Position numbers and translations under genes: made by a program
Notes under the pieces: model-generated
What the model was told of the DNA's origin: nothing
The model's database searches: none
Seen by the model: the letters and a program-made list of their open reading frames with translations, nothing else
Assembly (NCBI RefSeq): GCF_964204645.1
Contig: NC_134027.1
Coordinates: 27,082,485 to 27,146,484, forward strand
DNA: 64,000 bases
Direction: 5' to 3'
Origin: Tubulanus polymorphus
Taxonomy: Eukaryota; Nemertea; Palaeonemertea; Tubulaniformes; Tubulanidae
In this document: in pieces, positions 1 through 12,073 of the stretch
Layout of the letters: each line of letters starts with the position of its first letter
Numbering within the stretch: position 1 is the stretch's first letter

Positions 1-373
1 TATTTCTATACAAATCTATCTGATATTACTATATGAAATAGAACCTCGTAACAATGAACTTCAGGACACCAGAAAATCTGTTCACTAAAACCGATAGTTC
101 TATACACGGTGGTACCTTGTTACAACGAACTTCAGTAGTCCAATAAATCTGTAGGTATTAACTGATATTACTATATGAAATAGAACCTCGTTACAACGAA
201 CTTCAGGACACCAGAAAATCTGTTCGTTATAACCGATATATAAAATACATAAAGAGAACTCTTTATGTATTTTTGCCGATATACATAACAAACGCAGTTA
301 AAATCTATTCATTCTAATTGATAGTTAGTCGTGCCTGATCTTCCTAACGTTCTATTATGATTTATAATTTCAG

Positions 374-1241
374 GATTACCACGGAAATCACGTACACGAC
401 AGTCCCGATCATACCGGACGACCTCATAATTTATGTACACGTAATGGTTGTCAGAATATAGCAGTTGGTAATACAGGATGGGATAATGAATACTGTAGCA
501 ATGATTGTGTAGTTACGCATTGCAGGTGAGATATACTTTATTCACACCACACTAAACTCATTGTTTAAACAGGTGTAGGTCGACTTGTAATTGGTTGCAA
601 TGTGACACAATTGGTTACGAATGGCAACATAGGTTGACTGCAACGTGATCATCAGCAACAATGTGCAACTAGTCTCTCAGTTGCAAGAGTAGCTTCGCAA
701 AAAGAATAACATGTAGTTATTTTGCAAGACCATGTAGATTGATGGATATTTGCGATCCACGCTGACAGTCACAGTGAATCACATTGCAACAAGTCTGTGG
801 CAGTTACAAGACCGACCGACCCTCACCTTTAGTAGTCATTCTTAAAACATACACGAAACTTTGCTAATTTTTGCATACCGGGAAAGTGGCTAATTTTGTA
901 GCTCTTTTTCCTTTGAATACCTGTACTTTATGAATAACCAGGGTGGCTACTTAATCTGGTAATCAAAGAAAAGTGTGGGAATTTTCTTTTCCTGGGCCAT
1001 GGAAATTTGTTGAGATTGCCAGATCGAAGTCAAAGTTCTTGGATTCTGAGCAGATCTCGTCAGGGAAAACAAATCACATGTCAGGGAATAGCTGGGGAAT
1101 TGTTCACCCTGAAGACCTGTTACATGATATTAAACACTGTGTATTTGATATAGTTTGCGTGTGGTTTATTACAGAGATGTATTTACTGCGTGGGTCGTAT
1201 CCAGACAGCAGAGTACTAGTAACTACATGCAAGTCAGTTAG
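374..1241 (+). CDS. TOX: TOX-family HMG-box protein, last two coding exons (3' partial)
   Basis: Two exons can be read, 374-525 and 1175-1241 (stop TAG 1239-1241). Splice sites are cag/GATTAC, TGCAG/gtgag and ttacag/AGATG, and the phase-2 junction restores an Arg codon. The product ends in a small cysteine module: CTRNGC, then WDNEYCSNDC, VVTHCR and, after the intron, DVFTAWVVSR. This arrangement is what I recall of the conserved C-terminus of TOX-family HMG-box nuclear proteins, distal to the HMG box. The HMG box itself and the start lie upstream of the window. The last residues (QQSTSNYMQVS) are not typical of vertebrate members. Downstream AATAAA signals occur near 1300 and 1795. TOX proteins bind DNA in the nucleus and regulate transcription; that role is from the family, not from this fragment. 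Confidence 0.75.
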
Positions 1242-2481
1242 TTGTTGAGAGCAGTGAGATATAGATCAGTCCAGTCATCGTGAATCATGCGTCTTATATG
1301 AAATAAATTTGCTTTAAACGCGCGTAGAACAATGAAATATAAAAGCGATCATAAATATCTAAGTTTGAATGGTGTTTCAACTGTGTTAAACCTCACGCTT
1401 TTATTCTACTATTCGTATCTATCTCATTTTGTTCTTAAAATTTGTTACTTAATAATAATAATAATAATAATGATGCATTTTAACTGATGATACACTGAAT
1501 ACGCAGTGAACCTGTATTTGATACGGTATACGACGATGAAATGGATCCTGTCATATTACTGGTGTGATTATTGTCAACAGATGTTCGAACGTTTGAAATT
1601 ACACTCGTAAAATCACTATAGGACCTGTATATTACTGACAGTATCTAATGAAGGCTTTAATTGAATATATATGAATCCTGTATAATAATAAATGTATCGA
1701 CGATTCCTTTGTTATTATTCAATTTAAATGTACTGGAAACTGTGAGCGTTTTACGCTTCTCTTGTATAGTTGTCTTTCTTTCTGTATAAATCAAATAAAC
1801 TATCATGTCTCAAGAGTTTCAGTGTTGTTGCGATTTCCTCAGTATTTCCTTGAATTTAGACATTACACAGATTCTTGACTCAGTTCGCGAGTATTTCGTT
1901 GAATTTAGAGACCTAACCCTAATTACTCGGTTTCCTGACTCCGTTCTCCCTACAATTAGAAAGGAATTTTTGGATTGACGGTTGGTGCCTTCAGATTTCA
2001 TCCTCGGTTTTTGACATTCCATCTTTTGAGCCCAAGCGCGACCCACAGGTCAAGGTCAATGAATCCAGAGGATATGCATCGTAAGGACCTAGTCTCAGTT
2101 ATCTACAAACAATCAATGTCAAAATGCTAGCGTGGCCCATCAATAGGTCGAGCTTTTGAAGATGGTTAGCCACCAGGAACCAGTCACTCAAAAGTTTATT
2201 AAAGATAACCAGTGGATAGTTGGCGTACACTGGTTACAATGAGTTGCGTAGCAGCGCCGCGGTGCGGAATAGTACGCCAACTCCTCATTAAAAATCATTG
2301 CTACTGCAGTATTTATACACTGGGTATCGTTAACCAACCTTTCAGCAACTGACCCAGGAATTTCAATTCTCTTACGATAAATAAACTTAAAACAATACCG
2401 GTACTGATTAATTATTTCTACGGATGAATTTTATTCGAAAATATACGAATCTATAAAATCTAAATTTGATATCAAAAATAA
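1242..2481. other. 3' UTR of the TOX gene and intergenic gap
   Basis: No coding exon is seen. The left part is AT-rich with an (AAT)n run near 1452 and AATAAA signals, consistent with a 3' UTR on the plus strand. Around 2140-2280 there is a degraded palindromic repeat (CACTCAAAAGTTT and AAAGATAACCAGTGGATAG) of the same family as those at 38.3, 49.0, 53.1 and 58.0 kb. Confidence 0.5.
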
Positions 2482-5400
2482 TCAGTCGATATTTTGAAAT
2501 AATTTACTGATACTTCGGCTTAAAACGCATGGTGAGATTTTCATTTGTTTACCATCAATAAACATTGATTTATGTTGATAATGTTGTAATAAATTCGATA
2601 TTATCCAAATATTGATAAGAAAAAACATGATTCCAGCCAACCATATAAACATGAATGTGTTCATTCCTTTGAATTCGAGAAAATATGCAGGACACAACCA
2701 AACTCCCTACAAATAGAATAACATGACTATCATGAAAGAATTCATACTATGATTTACAGGATCTGTAATGAAATGATTTAGTATCTATACCTGACCAATA
2801 AACCACATCAGTAATAGATTCACAGCTTTCTTCCAGGTCATTGATAAGGATGGTAGTATAAGTGGTAACAAACACAAGTACCAGAGAAAATACTGAAAAA
2901 TTCAAAACAAACATTTCACGTTTATTTATACGGTCAAAACACAAACATCAGGGGCCAGTTGCATAGTCGTCCTGGGGCCCGTTGCACAGTCGTCCTCGGG
3001 CCGGTTGCACAGTTGTCCTCGGGCCGGTTGCACAGTCGTCCTCGGGCCGGTTGCATAGTCATGACTTAGACTCGAGACCAGTCTAAGACCAACTTAGTTC
3101 TATAACCAATCAAACAACTTAAGACCACTGTTAAGATTTTAGACATTTGGACTTATGTCACGACTGTGCAACTGGCGCCAGGGGCTGGTTCCATAGTGAT
3201 GATTTAGACTTCAGACCATCATAGTTCCATATCTATCAAATCTAAGCCCAGTCTTAAGATTTAAGACAAATTTTGGACTTAAGTCTGGACTATGGAACTC
3301 GCCCTAGGGCTGAGCTGCAAGTTATATAAACACTAACACTGGTCTTAGAATGACTATAGTAACCGAGATGGTCTTAAACAGGTTTAAAAATCTAATATAT
3401 GACTACACAGACTAGGCCCAAGGGCCAGTTACATAGTCAGGGCTCAGACTTAAGACCAGTCTAAGAACATCAGTTTTATAGCCTATGTAACAATTTGAGA
3501 CCAGTCCTAAGACCACTTCTGGTCTCAAGTCTTGTATATGGAATCGGCCCCAGGACTCAGTTCTGGGTTAAGTTCGATCTGAAGATAAGTTTCCAGCGTG
3601 TTATTTACCTGCGATGTACAAACTTTATTGAACGTAACAAAAACGATGGTGTGTAAAAACCAGCAGAACGACAAATCATCGTAGAACATCAATGAAATCG
3701 CGACTAACAGCAACAATTGAGGAATGAATACGACGAGCGAGAGCACGACTGAGTACGACGATTCAGCCGTCAGGTAAAACATGTAGAAATATACGGAGAA
3801 ATTATGTCTGATGTCTCGTCTAGTGATGTGATACAAATACGCTTCATTCAAAAACTCTTCACCATACCTACAAAAAACAAACATAAATAGAACTCCCACT
3901 ATTTACGCTTAACAACCGTCTCTTAAGAGAGTCTGAAACATTGTTTCTTATGTATTGATTTAGTAACCTTTCACAATTGTATATACAGTAAACCTCGTGC
4001 ATATTTGGACATGGCTATCTTGCCGACCCGTGACTAATTAGATCTTCATAACATATTTTCTTACCCTTAACTCGGACCAATTTACTGATCCCAGTTTGTA
4101 CCGTCCTCCCCCTGCAGGGATTCGAACCTGATGGCATCATTGAGAATGTCACAGCACGAAACCCTGCCACACTAGACCGAGTGCGCACAGTTACACGCGC
4201 AGCTTAGAAGATGTCATTGTTAACCAATCAGATATCCCGTTTTATTTTAGCCCGGGGTTTCCCATTTATAATACTTCCGTGAAATTTACCTCAGCGATTA
4301 TCGTAACGAGCAATCTGATTGGTGCCGCAAGTTTTCGTGCGGCAAAGCTGCGCATATACCTGCACACCCAGTCTACTGTGGCAGGGGTTCGTGCCGTGGC
4401 TGAGTGTAGCGATGCCATCAGGTTCGAATCCCTGCCGAAGGAGGAGAGAATGAATCCCTGCCGAGGGAGGATGAGTTTGTCGGGGTTAGGCTAGGTTTAC
4501 TGTAATGGGTTTTAATGAATCTTATCAAGAATTTCTATTTCATACTCACAAGATATATGAAATTCCAGTAAATGCGACGAACGTAATTCCGGCTGTAAAT
4601 ACAAATTTAAATCTCGTTCTATTCGGAAGCAGGATCGCTGTTAAACGATTCTCGGCGTTGTTCGCTCTCAGATAAACTCCGTCGCTCAATAACAGGTAGA
4701 TCGGTAAAGCGTACGTAACCGGGTAGATCTTCATATGAACGGAAACGGCGTAGAAAACGGCGGCGATTGTTGTACGTCGTACGAGGAGACAGTAAAGAGT
4801 TAACAGAACGAGTAACGTCACGATAGACTCGGCGTTTCCCCGACTCGACACAGCGATCGGTAGAGGGTTATATATCCATATACAAGCACATATTAAACAC
4901 ACCGATTTACAATTCTTCAATCTTAATTCTAATATTTTATAGATTAAATATCCGCACGTAACGTCACACGTAATGAATAATAGTTTCCCCCACAGCGCAC
5001 TGATATAGACATTCGGAGTTAGAATCAGCGCCAACAGCGGCGTGTATCGATACGTAGCTCTTTTATACGGAGATTCACCCTGAAAATAAATAAACAGTTT
5101 AGAAACTGGCCACAGGAGCCAGTTGCACATCTTAAGACTGGTCTTAAGTTGTTAGATTGGCTATAGAACTAAATTGGTAAGAGTAGACTGGTCCTAAGTC
5201 TAAGCCATGACAATGCAACCGGCCCCAGGAGCACGCCGATGGGCACAGGAAACAGTTTACTATCATCACAGTATCATCGAAATATCCTTCATATAGTCAC
5301 TGATTGTCGGGGTTCTTTAAGATTACTGGTTACTAAAAGACATTCCACAAATTGATAATTTCACAATTGGATGTAATTAAACTGTTAGGCCTATATCAAA

Positions 5401-5872
5401 AGTGAGTGTCACTACTCATATTAAAAGGTGAAGTTTGTTAGTATTTCCTGACATTGTTGTGTGGAGCCAGCAGCCATTATCTTTTTATCCATTATCGAAA
5501 GTGTATACATTCAGAAGCTGGCATTTTTTTCTCCACAAAAAACCATCCAAAATAGATTACCCCAGGAACTATCTCAAGCCCATATCGGCGAGCACCTGTG
5601 AACTGACAGACAGCGAAACAACCACAAAACGCTTGTGACATTATTGAATTAATTGAATTGTTATTATGACCCACAGTACACCACAGTGATGACTGACATA
5701 CAATACATACCTCAGTAATAAACTTAGCAGCATCAGAAAAAACGAAGTAATCAATGTCAGTGAATTTAACCGCCATCGTTCGATCCTGCCAGATTCCATA
5801 CAATACAAACACTATTCTAATAGCGAATCCTGACAATAAATGCAACCAAATATTCATCATTTTACCACACAT
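2482..5872 (-). CDS. PIGM: GPI mannosyltransferase 1 (PIG-M), complete, 5 exons
   Basis: Exons in transcript order are 5872-5711, 5079-4550, 3867-3609, 2892-2791 and 2706-2482. Every junction is GT-AG and the frame closes to a protein of about 425 residues, close to the usual family length. PIG-M adds the first mannose to the GPI anchor precursor from dolichol-phosphate-mannose on the lumenal side of the ER. Visible hallmarks are the lumenal acidic motif [14 protein letters not shown] near residue 40, [58 protein letters not shown] and [21 protein letters not shown], with many hydrophobic membrane segments. The start is the first Met of exon 1; a Met four codons later is also possible. Intron 2 holds an inverted pair of tRNA-like SINEs and introns 1 and 3 hold palindromic MITE-like repeats. 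Confidence 0.95.
2951..3305. repeat. Palindromic MITE-like elements with a tandemly amplified end
   Basis: Two adjacent copies of a short inverted-repeat element lie in PIGM intron 3. The first (about 2951-3180) starts with roughly five tandem copies of a 23-bp unit, GTCCTCGGGCCGGTTGCACAG, then a palindromic body rich in GTCTAAG/CTTAGAC words and the complementary end GACTGTGCAACTGGCGCC. The second copy (about 3180-3305) has the variant ends GGGGCTGGTTCCATAGT and ACTATGGAACTCGCCC. No coding capacity. Confidence 0.7.
3421..3552. repeat. Palindromic MITE-like element abutting PIGM exon 3
   Basis: Same family as 2951-3305: begins GGGCCAGTTACATAGTC and ends TGTATATGGAATCGGCCCC with an internal GACCAGTCTAAG/CTTAGGAC-type palindrome. 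It sits in intron 3 about 57 bp from the donor of the third exon. Confidence 0.6.
4104..4490. repeat. Inverted pair of tRNA-like SINE fragments
   Basis: In PIGM intron 2 two related segments face each other. The right one (about 4310-4450, plus) reads TGGCTGAGTG then GGTTCGAATCC, resembling tRNA A and B box promoter elements. The left one (about 4105-4250) is its reverse complement with GGATTCGAACC and the shared words AACCTGATGGCATC and CCAATCAGAT. Such head-to-head copies could fold into a long hairpin in the pre-mRNA. A similar GGATTCGAACCTGAT block occurs at about 60177. Confidence 0.55.
5111..5228. repeat. Palindromic MITE-like element in PIGM intron 1
   Basis: Starts GGAGCCAGTTGCACATCTTAA and ends GACAATGCAACCGGCCCC, with CTTAAGACTGGTCTTAAG inside. 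It is closely similar to the copy at 59128-59250, sharing the run GTTGTTAGATTGGCTATAG. Confidence 0.65.
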
Positions 5873-7207
5873 TTTGACATAAACAAGGAAGTAACTTTAT
5901 TTCCGGGTTAGTGTCAGATTTCACCAGTCAATGGCAGCACTCTATTACTCGCTTGCCACAGCGGGAACGGAGAGATCGACGATTCAAGATAAGATATTAA
6001 GATAATCATAAATTACGTGACCCCAACCAAAACTTTTGCGTACATAGAGGTTTTACACAAATTAAATCATCATATAAAAGAAAAATGGATACAAACTTGA
6101 ACAATATAAATATTGCGGGTGTGATACAACCATGTCATAGTCCATGGTTGGATAAGCACTTTTTGAGATGAGCAAGAGGACAGGCTCGGGCCCCCGGGTT
6201 GGGTTTGTGAAATATAGTAGCAAAAAATTTCTTCTACTGCAAGTTAATTCTAAAAAGAAAATGGAAAATGGAAAAGATTCATCACCCGCTGCCGGCGTCA
6301 GGTCCACTACTGAGTCCAGTCTCGCGGGCGGGACATGGACACACTCACTCTGAGCCGGGGTATGGCCTTATTAAAAAACGTCGCCGTATTCACGCCAAAC
6401 TCGACTGATCGGTAGGCCTGGTTCACGCAAGCTCTCATACGGAGCGCCGCGAACCGGCCAATCTCAGGACTGGGGGGCTGGGTGACCCCAGTGCCCCCCG
6501 GATCCGCCCTGATTTGATACGATTTGATACGGTGCACTCACAATTTCTTTTCGAAAAGCTGATGAAATGGTCAAAACTAAAATAGAAACTGAAACTCATA
6601 GGGAATAAAATGCGGGGGCCGCAGTATTTTCTTTCAGCCGATTGGAACAAGTCGTCAAATTCGATCCTGTGTTGTGGAAATCTTATTTGATTAGAGTTAC
6701 ACGTGACTCAAATGAATGATCAGGAAAATCAAATCTGATGTGATACTAAGATAAATTCGCCTGTATCCATGCCTGTCGGCCCGGCTAAAAAAATTTAAGT
6801 AAAGACCGGTCAGTCTATGACAGAAGCAGCTTTGCCAACCAGTTTAACGTTTAATCAAATTGACAAAACAACATTGAAAAATATGGCCCTAGCAACGCCC
6901 CTAGCAACTGAACGCTACTCTATGACTGGATTCCTCAATCTTCAGATGTTTGGCGGTATCGATTTGTGGCGGCGTCCGGGTCTAAGTCACTGCTCCGTTT
7001 AAAAGGTTTATTTAATTCTGTGTTTATTATTTGATTGTAACCATTTAAATCGAACTCGGTTTCATGTTTTTGTCATTTCAGCAGGCTAATTAGGACCAGA
7101 CGAACGATCAACTAACGCCCGAAGAGTGAGAATAGAATTAATAGATCTACTACAATGATATTATCTCATTCAGGTTTTACACGTCGTATCATGGACTCTT
7201 AAAACGT
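5873..7207. other. Intergenic, includes a GC-rich repeat-like block
   Basis: No gene is supported. 6170-6520 is much more GC-rich than its surroundings, with GGCTCGGGCCCCCGGG and GACTGGGGGGCTGGGTG; it may be a transposon fragment but I cannot name it. Open frames here lack splice context and homology I recognise. Confidence 0.4.
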
Positions 7208-7843
7208 GGTTCGTATCGTATCGTATCGTATCGTATCGTATCGTTTTCGCAGTCATTGAAGAAGGCCTATTGGCCTATAAATTTGATTGCCTCGGTGTTT
7301 CGCTTAAGTTGCCAGGTATTGCCAGCACTTTGGTAATAGCGGAAAACATAACAACATCCGTGAATTCCGATAACATTCAGGTCCAAGTTAGTAGTGCTCG
7401 ACCCGTAGTAGGAAATGCTTTTCTTGCCAGTGTTTATCGAGACGTAATTTGAAAGCATTTGTAGATGGAGCATTCACTATATCTTCCGTGAGCGAGTTCC
7501 AGTTGTTCACCACTCTGTGACGGAAGGAGTATTTCCTGATATCCTTCTTAGTTCTCTGTTTTTGGATCTTCAGAGAGTGTCCTCTTAGATTCACTCTTCG
7601 TTGATCTCGTGGCACTAAGGAGTCTCCAGCGCGGTAGTTGTTATGAACCAGATTGTAGACAGTTATCATATCTCCTCTTGCTCTTCGATAGCTCAACGAT
7701 GGAAGCTTTAGTTGTTTTAGTCTTTCGTGGTATGGTAAATCGTACAGATGTGGTACTAATTTGGTTGCTCGTCGCTGAATTTTTTCGTAATTGTCTACAT
7801 CTTTTAGTAGGTGTGGGTTGTATTGTTCGATCGACGCTAACAT
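7208..7843 (-). mobile_element. 5'-truncated non-LTR retrotransposon (CR1/L2-like) 3' end
   Basis: A minus-strand open frame at 7843-7388 encodes the C-terminal tail of a non-LTR retrotransposon reverse transcriptase polyprotein. Diagnostic words are YEKIQRRATKLVPHLYDLPY, HERLKQLKLPSLSYRRARGD, MITVYNLVHN and NNWNSLTEDIVNAPSTNAFK, which match the post-RT region of CR1/L2-type elements. The RT domain itself is absent, as expected for a 5'-truncated insertion. A short 3' region then runs into a (TACGA)n-type pentanucleotide run at 7208-7245, which on the element's strand sits exactly where a microsatellite-like 3' tail would be. Confidence 0.8.
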
Positions 7844-7892
7844 ATATTTTCGTTGCGCCTGTAGTATATACGCGTTTTACTCGGGGCTTGTG

Positions 7893-8560
7893 ACGATCGA
7901 TGATTCGAATACTAATACGAATACTAATGTTTATTACACTCCAACCATTCCCTTGGTATATGGAGGAAAAACAGTATTTACAACTATTTACAGAAACAGG
8001 AAATAAAAGTATTTTCAAACATAACAAACGTTATTTACAACATAATATTTACATACTACCGGAGGATCTATATACATCTAGACCTAATTTGATACATTTA
8101 GCTAGAATTGGATTCATCAAGGTTGAAGGTATTTGAACTTCAGTAATTTTTACAGAATTCGGTAAGTAATTTACAGTCAAAAATGAAATGTAGTTCGTCG
8201 CCTAAACGTTACAGGTGGGGCATAATCTATCGGTTCTGGGTAGATGGAGATATGACAATTTGTTATACAAGAGATTTAAGACCCAATCCCGAACTGGAAT
8301 AAACTGGTCTTTATACTGTCTGGTGCTGCCCCTATGTATTACGATAGCGGGAAAAACGTGAACTAACATATTACTCGCTTGCCAAAGTCCTCGAACGGCT
8401 GCACTGGATAAACTATTTACCGATTTGTACGAATACGAATACGAATACGAATACGAATACGAATACGAATATTTTATTACACTCCAACCATTCCCATGGT
8501 ATATGAAAGAAAAAACAGTATTTACAATTATTTACAAAAACAGTAGATAAAAGCACTTTT
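7893..8560 (+). repeat. Direct repeat pair with pentanucleotide-like runs
   Basis: Two direct copies, about 7893-8006 and 8423-8555, share TTATTACACTCCAACCATTCCC, then GGTATATG and AAAACAGTATTTACAA, each preceded by ACGAATA/ACTAATA simple repeats. Between them is GGTGCTGCCCCTATGTATTAC (8321), whose reverse complement recurs at about 41918, so a dispersed element is involved. No coding function is seen. Confidence 0.55.
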
Positions 8561-8706
8561 GTGGCTCGACTCAGAGCGCCATCTCCTGCTGAAACGTGAC
8601 ACTAACCCGGAAATAAAATTACTTCCTTGTTTCTGTCAAACTAATATAAATTACGACACTTATTACTGATGTGTTTGTAATACTCAGAGAAGCGGGGGTC
8701 GGAGAA

Positions 8707-11700
8707 ATGGATCGACCATTTACAGACTACGTTGAAGAGGCAAAAACCTGGCAAACAGAAAAAACACACTTCCATTTAAAATCGTCGGTTGCAAATGAAA
8801 ATCGTTTATATTTTGAGAGTACCACCAGTAGTGGCAGTACTCAGCCTGCTGCTGCTGATGCTGGTGCGGTGACATTCTTTATAGATTGTCCTGATGGTTC
8901 AACATCGTGGGTAAGTCATGACATAAAGTACTGCATCGGTATTGGTGCATGCTGAACAGCAACCTCCCCTAAACAAATCGTGGGCGATGTAGGCCTATTT
9001 ATTATTAGACCATGAAGGGTATGCAGCCATGGTTGGCATTGTAAATTTTATTGTTTGTTTTTCTCTCAACCTGTGTACATAGCCTGTCATGCTTTCTGTG
9101 AAATAAATTTGAACTTGAACTTGAACTGCATGAGCTGAGCAGAGGATTCCTGGCAAGCGAGGAGTGTGTACAGTCAGTGTTGGGAAGTCAGAAGAGAAGG
9201 CCCCGCTTAATCAGTTATATTTACTAAATTTAATCTCAAAGATATTCTTTATTCTACCTTTCAAATCCCCTCATGAGCCTTGAATGCTTATCCTCCTGCC
9301 TGCCGTCGATTTAGAGGATACCGCCACTGTGACTGACCGTAACAATTGATTGCATTCTATTTTTAGAATATCTGGAGCGATCAAGATCGAACTTTAGACG
9401 TTTTAAAGATGGAAATGTCGGATTTTTTACAATCTTCTCGTCCTAAAACTCTGACCGATATTTTAAACAAAGCTGATAAAGAATTGAAAACGGTAAGAAA
9501 CTTCAGTAAACATTAACACTGAACATATACCATACAGTGCTGCCCTCTAGCTGTGTGTACTTGTATTTCAGTTACTGGGAGCTACGTGTATAGATTGTAA
9601 GAATAGGGAAGATGAAAGTGAAGATGAAGAAGAAGATTATGATGAGGACGATGATGATTTTGATAGTTATTATAACAGTGGTGATCTAGATGAACAAGAT
9701 GATTCATTGAATGACCTCGATAAGTAAGCCATTCTAAAATCCCTTACTTTCTTGAATAGTTTTTTGAAATCTGCCCATGTCATACCCAGGTATATGATCA
9801 GAACAGGATACATGAGAGAAATCCCAAAAATTCAGCCAAACATGAAAAGTTATTGAGTAAAAGAGTAGATATTTTGAGCGACTTACTCTTAAAGAGCTTC
9901 TCATCTTTGGCTGAATCATTATGAGATTTCTCTCTTACATTCACCTTACACGGATAGTTTGTATTTTCTCAAATTATTATGAGTGGATACAGCGTATCCA
10001 CTCTGAGTGGATACATTTATACTAATGGCCATAGTCTAAACAGAACTAAATACTTTATATTAACTGACACAATCTGATAGCAGCTTTCTAGAGTATACGT
10101 ATGCCAATTAATGATTATGAAGTCACTCGATGTCTCATATACTACCTGTACTACTGATATATCGACGATACTCACTTGCAATATCTCACACTCACTTGCA
10201 ATATCTCACACTACCTGTACTACTGATATATCGACGATACTCACTTGCAATATCTCACACTACCTGTACTAGATATATCGATAGTCACTCAATATCTCAC
10301 ACTACCTGTACTACTGATATATCGACGATAGTCACTCGATATCTCACACTACATGTACTACTGATATATCGATAGTCACTCGATATCTCATACTACCTGT
10401 ACTACTGATATATCAATATTCACTCAATATCTCACACTACCTGTACTACTGATATATCGACGATAGTCACTCGATATCTCACACTACATGTACTACTGAT
10501 ATATCGATAGTCACTCGATATCTCATACTACCTGTACTACTGATATATCAATAGTCACTCAATATCTCACACTACCTGTACTACTGATATATCGATAGTC
10601 ACTCGATATCTCATACTACCTGTACTACTTATATATTGATAGTCACTCGATATCTGTTGATATATTGATATTGATGTTGTAGAGATATTGAAGAATCTGC
10701 GGCTGATCAACAGTTTATTGGACAAGGCTCCAGCACTGCTGTACATAGATTATTAAAAGGTAAAATCATTTCATCTTCCAAAACTGAATATTATCATCTT
10801 CATATGTCTATTCTAAATCGGTGGCTTCTTTCAGATTATAAAGCGTTACAAAAGTCCGATGGTAAATTTGGAATTGAAGGATCTCCTCAGGGTAATAATC
10901 TCTATATTTGGGTAATTATCGTTATGTTGTGATTGAACACTTGATACGACGGTGAAGTATGAATTTTAATGCATTTGATGATGTTATTTTTCAGGATGTA
11001 AAGTTGACAGATTTTCCACTTGATTCTCAGCTTGGAAAAGATTTAGTAGAATATGCAAAGCGCCACAAAAGAGAAGTATATGATTTTATCTCTTGTTTGA
11101 ACTTAATGAATTGAGAGTCACTTGCCAGCCTCCTGTTAGTCAGCTGTTTATATGTATTTTGTAGCCTGTGGTTTATATAGAAATGAAGTTTCCTAAAGAA
11201 TACCCAATGTCTCCACCTTTTGTCCGAGTTATTAGACCGAGATTCAAGTTTCTTACCGGTAATTATTTCATCATACAAGTCATGATGTTAAACACAAGAG
11301 TGTGATCTGATAAAACTGTTTTAACTGGTTATTTTCAGGTCATGTAACAATAGGAGGCAGTATTTGCATGCAGATGTTAACCCGGTCTGGATGGAGTCCC
11401 GGGAATGATATCGAGGTTAGTTGACTTCAGATACTCTAACCAGACTTGGTGACGATCTACCCACATACCAGGGGCGGATCTACAGGGCGCATGCGTTACT
11501 TAGATTATAGTGTAGTTTCTGGAACTAAAAAGATTTAGTGATTGACAGCGGAGTAGCAACCAAATAATTATTGGTCAGACATAAAGCTAAATCATTGCCT
11601 AAGCGCTGTGCGCTTAGAGTTCGGAGCGTGCACCAATTGGCGGCCGAAGGAATTGATGAATTGATGAACGCGTAGAGGCGGGGGAAGAGTGTGAGAAGGG

Positions 11701-12073
11701 GGCGGTTAATGCAAATTTGAACGAATCAGAAGAACCATCTTGGTAATTATTAACCGCACCGGTAGCTACGCCGCTGATTGATCAAAAGTAGGTTGCAATA
11801 TCTCGTTCTACACTAAAATCTGAACCCATCCACTATTTAGGATAGTACGGTCTGGATCGACCCCCGAGTAGCCTGCACTGCGTTCTAAGAGTAGATTGGG
11901 TCGTTTTGAGATGTTGTATATATGTATATTTGTAGAGTATATTGGTACAGATACGTTCAGAGATTATCAGCGATGGTAAAGCTCGTTTAGACTACAGCGT
12001 TGATCGTCCCTACGACGAGGCAGAGGCTAAACAAGCATTCGAAAGAATGTTACAGAGATACGACTGGAAATAA
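8707..12073 (+). CDS. UBE2Q: UBE2Q-type E2 ubiquitin-conjugating enzyme, complete, 9 exons
   Basis: Exons are 8707-8910, 9367-9492, 9572-9723, 10683-10759, 10835-10911, 10995-11075, 11165-11258, 11339-11415 and 11936-12073 (stop TAA). All junctions are GT-AG and the frame closes to about 341 residues. The C-terminal UBC fold shows MKFPKEYPMSPPFVRVI, then GHVTIGGSICMQMLTRSGW with the predicted catalytic Cys280, then ESILVQIRSEI. LYIWDVKL upstream is the UBE2Q-type strand. These features, notably the GGSICM context instead of HPN, place it in the UBE2Q group, which passes ubiquitin from E1 to substrates. Residues about 110-160 form a very acidic linker with a CIDC pair. An in-frame ATG at 8671 would add 12 residues; the 8707 start gives the more usual MDRPF beginning. 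Introns 3 and 8 carry a minisatellite and a hAT-like repeat. Confidence 0.92.
9808..9945. repeat. Inverted-repeat element in UBE2Q intron 3
   Basis: The segment starts GAGAGAAATCCCAAAAATTCAG and ends GGCTGAATCATTATGAGATTTC, so its ends are complementary. A related start occurs at 31904 (AGAGAAATCCCACAATAAG). It looks like a fragment of a dispersed repeat. Confidence 0.5.
10128..10665 (+). repeat. Minisatellite in UBE2Q intron 3
   Basis: About a dozen imperfect copies of a roughly 40-45-bp unit built from CTACCTGTACTACTGATATA, TCGACGATAGTCACT and CGATATCTCACA. Copies differ in length by loss of a CGA or of the TACTGATAT part. It lies between the third and fourth exons and does not disturb the gene model. 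Confidence 0.85.
11468..11779. mobile_element. Possible hAT-like non-autonomous element
   Basis: In UBE2Q intron 8 a segment starts CAGGGGCGGATCTAC and ends GGTAGCTACGCCGCTG, which are approximately complementary at the tips in the manner of short hAT terminal repeats. The same start word, CAGGGGCGGATTTAG, recurs at 59322. I cannot see a clear 8-bp target duplication, so this call is tentative. Confidence 0.4.

Noticed and set aside
4380-4450. Functional tRNA gene
   Set aside because: The A and B box-like words are too close together and no cloverleaf can be drawn; more likely a SINE fragment.
6168-6650. Overlapping ORFs in the GC-rich block as a gene
   Set aside because: No splice structure or family similarity; both strands are open only because of base composition.
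10130-10375. 81-aa repetitive ORF
   Set aside because: Lies within the UBE2Q intron 3 minisatellite.
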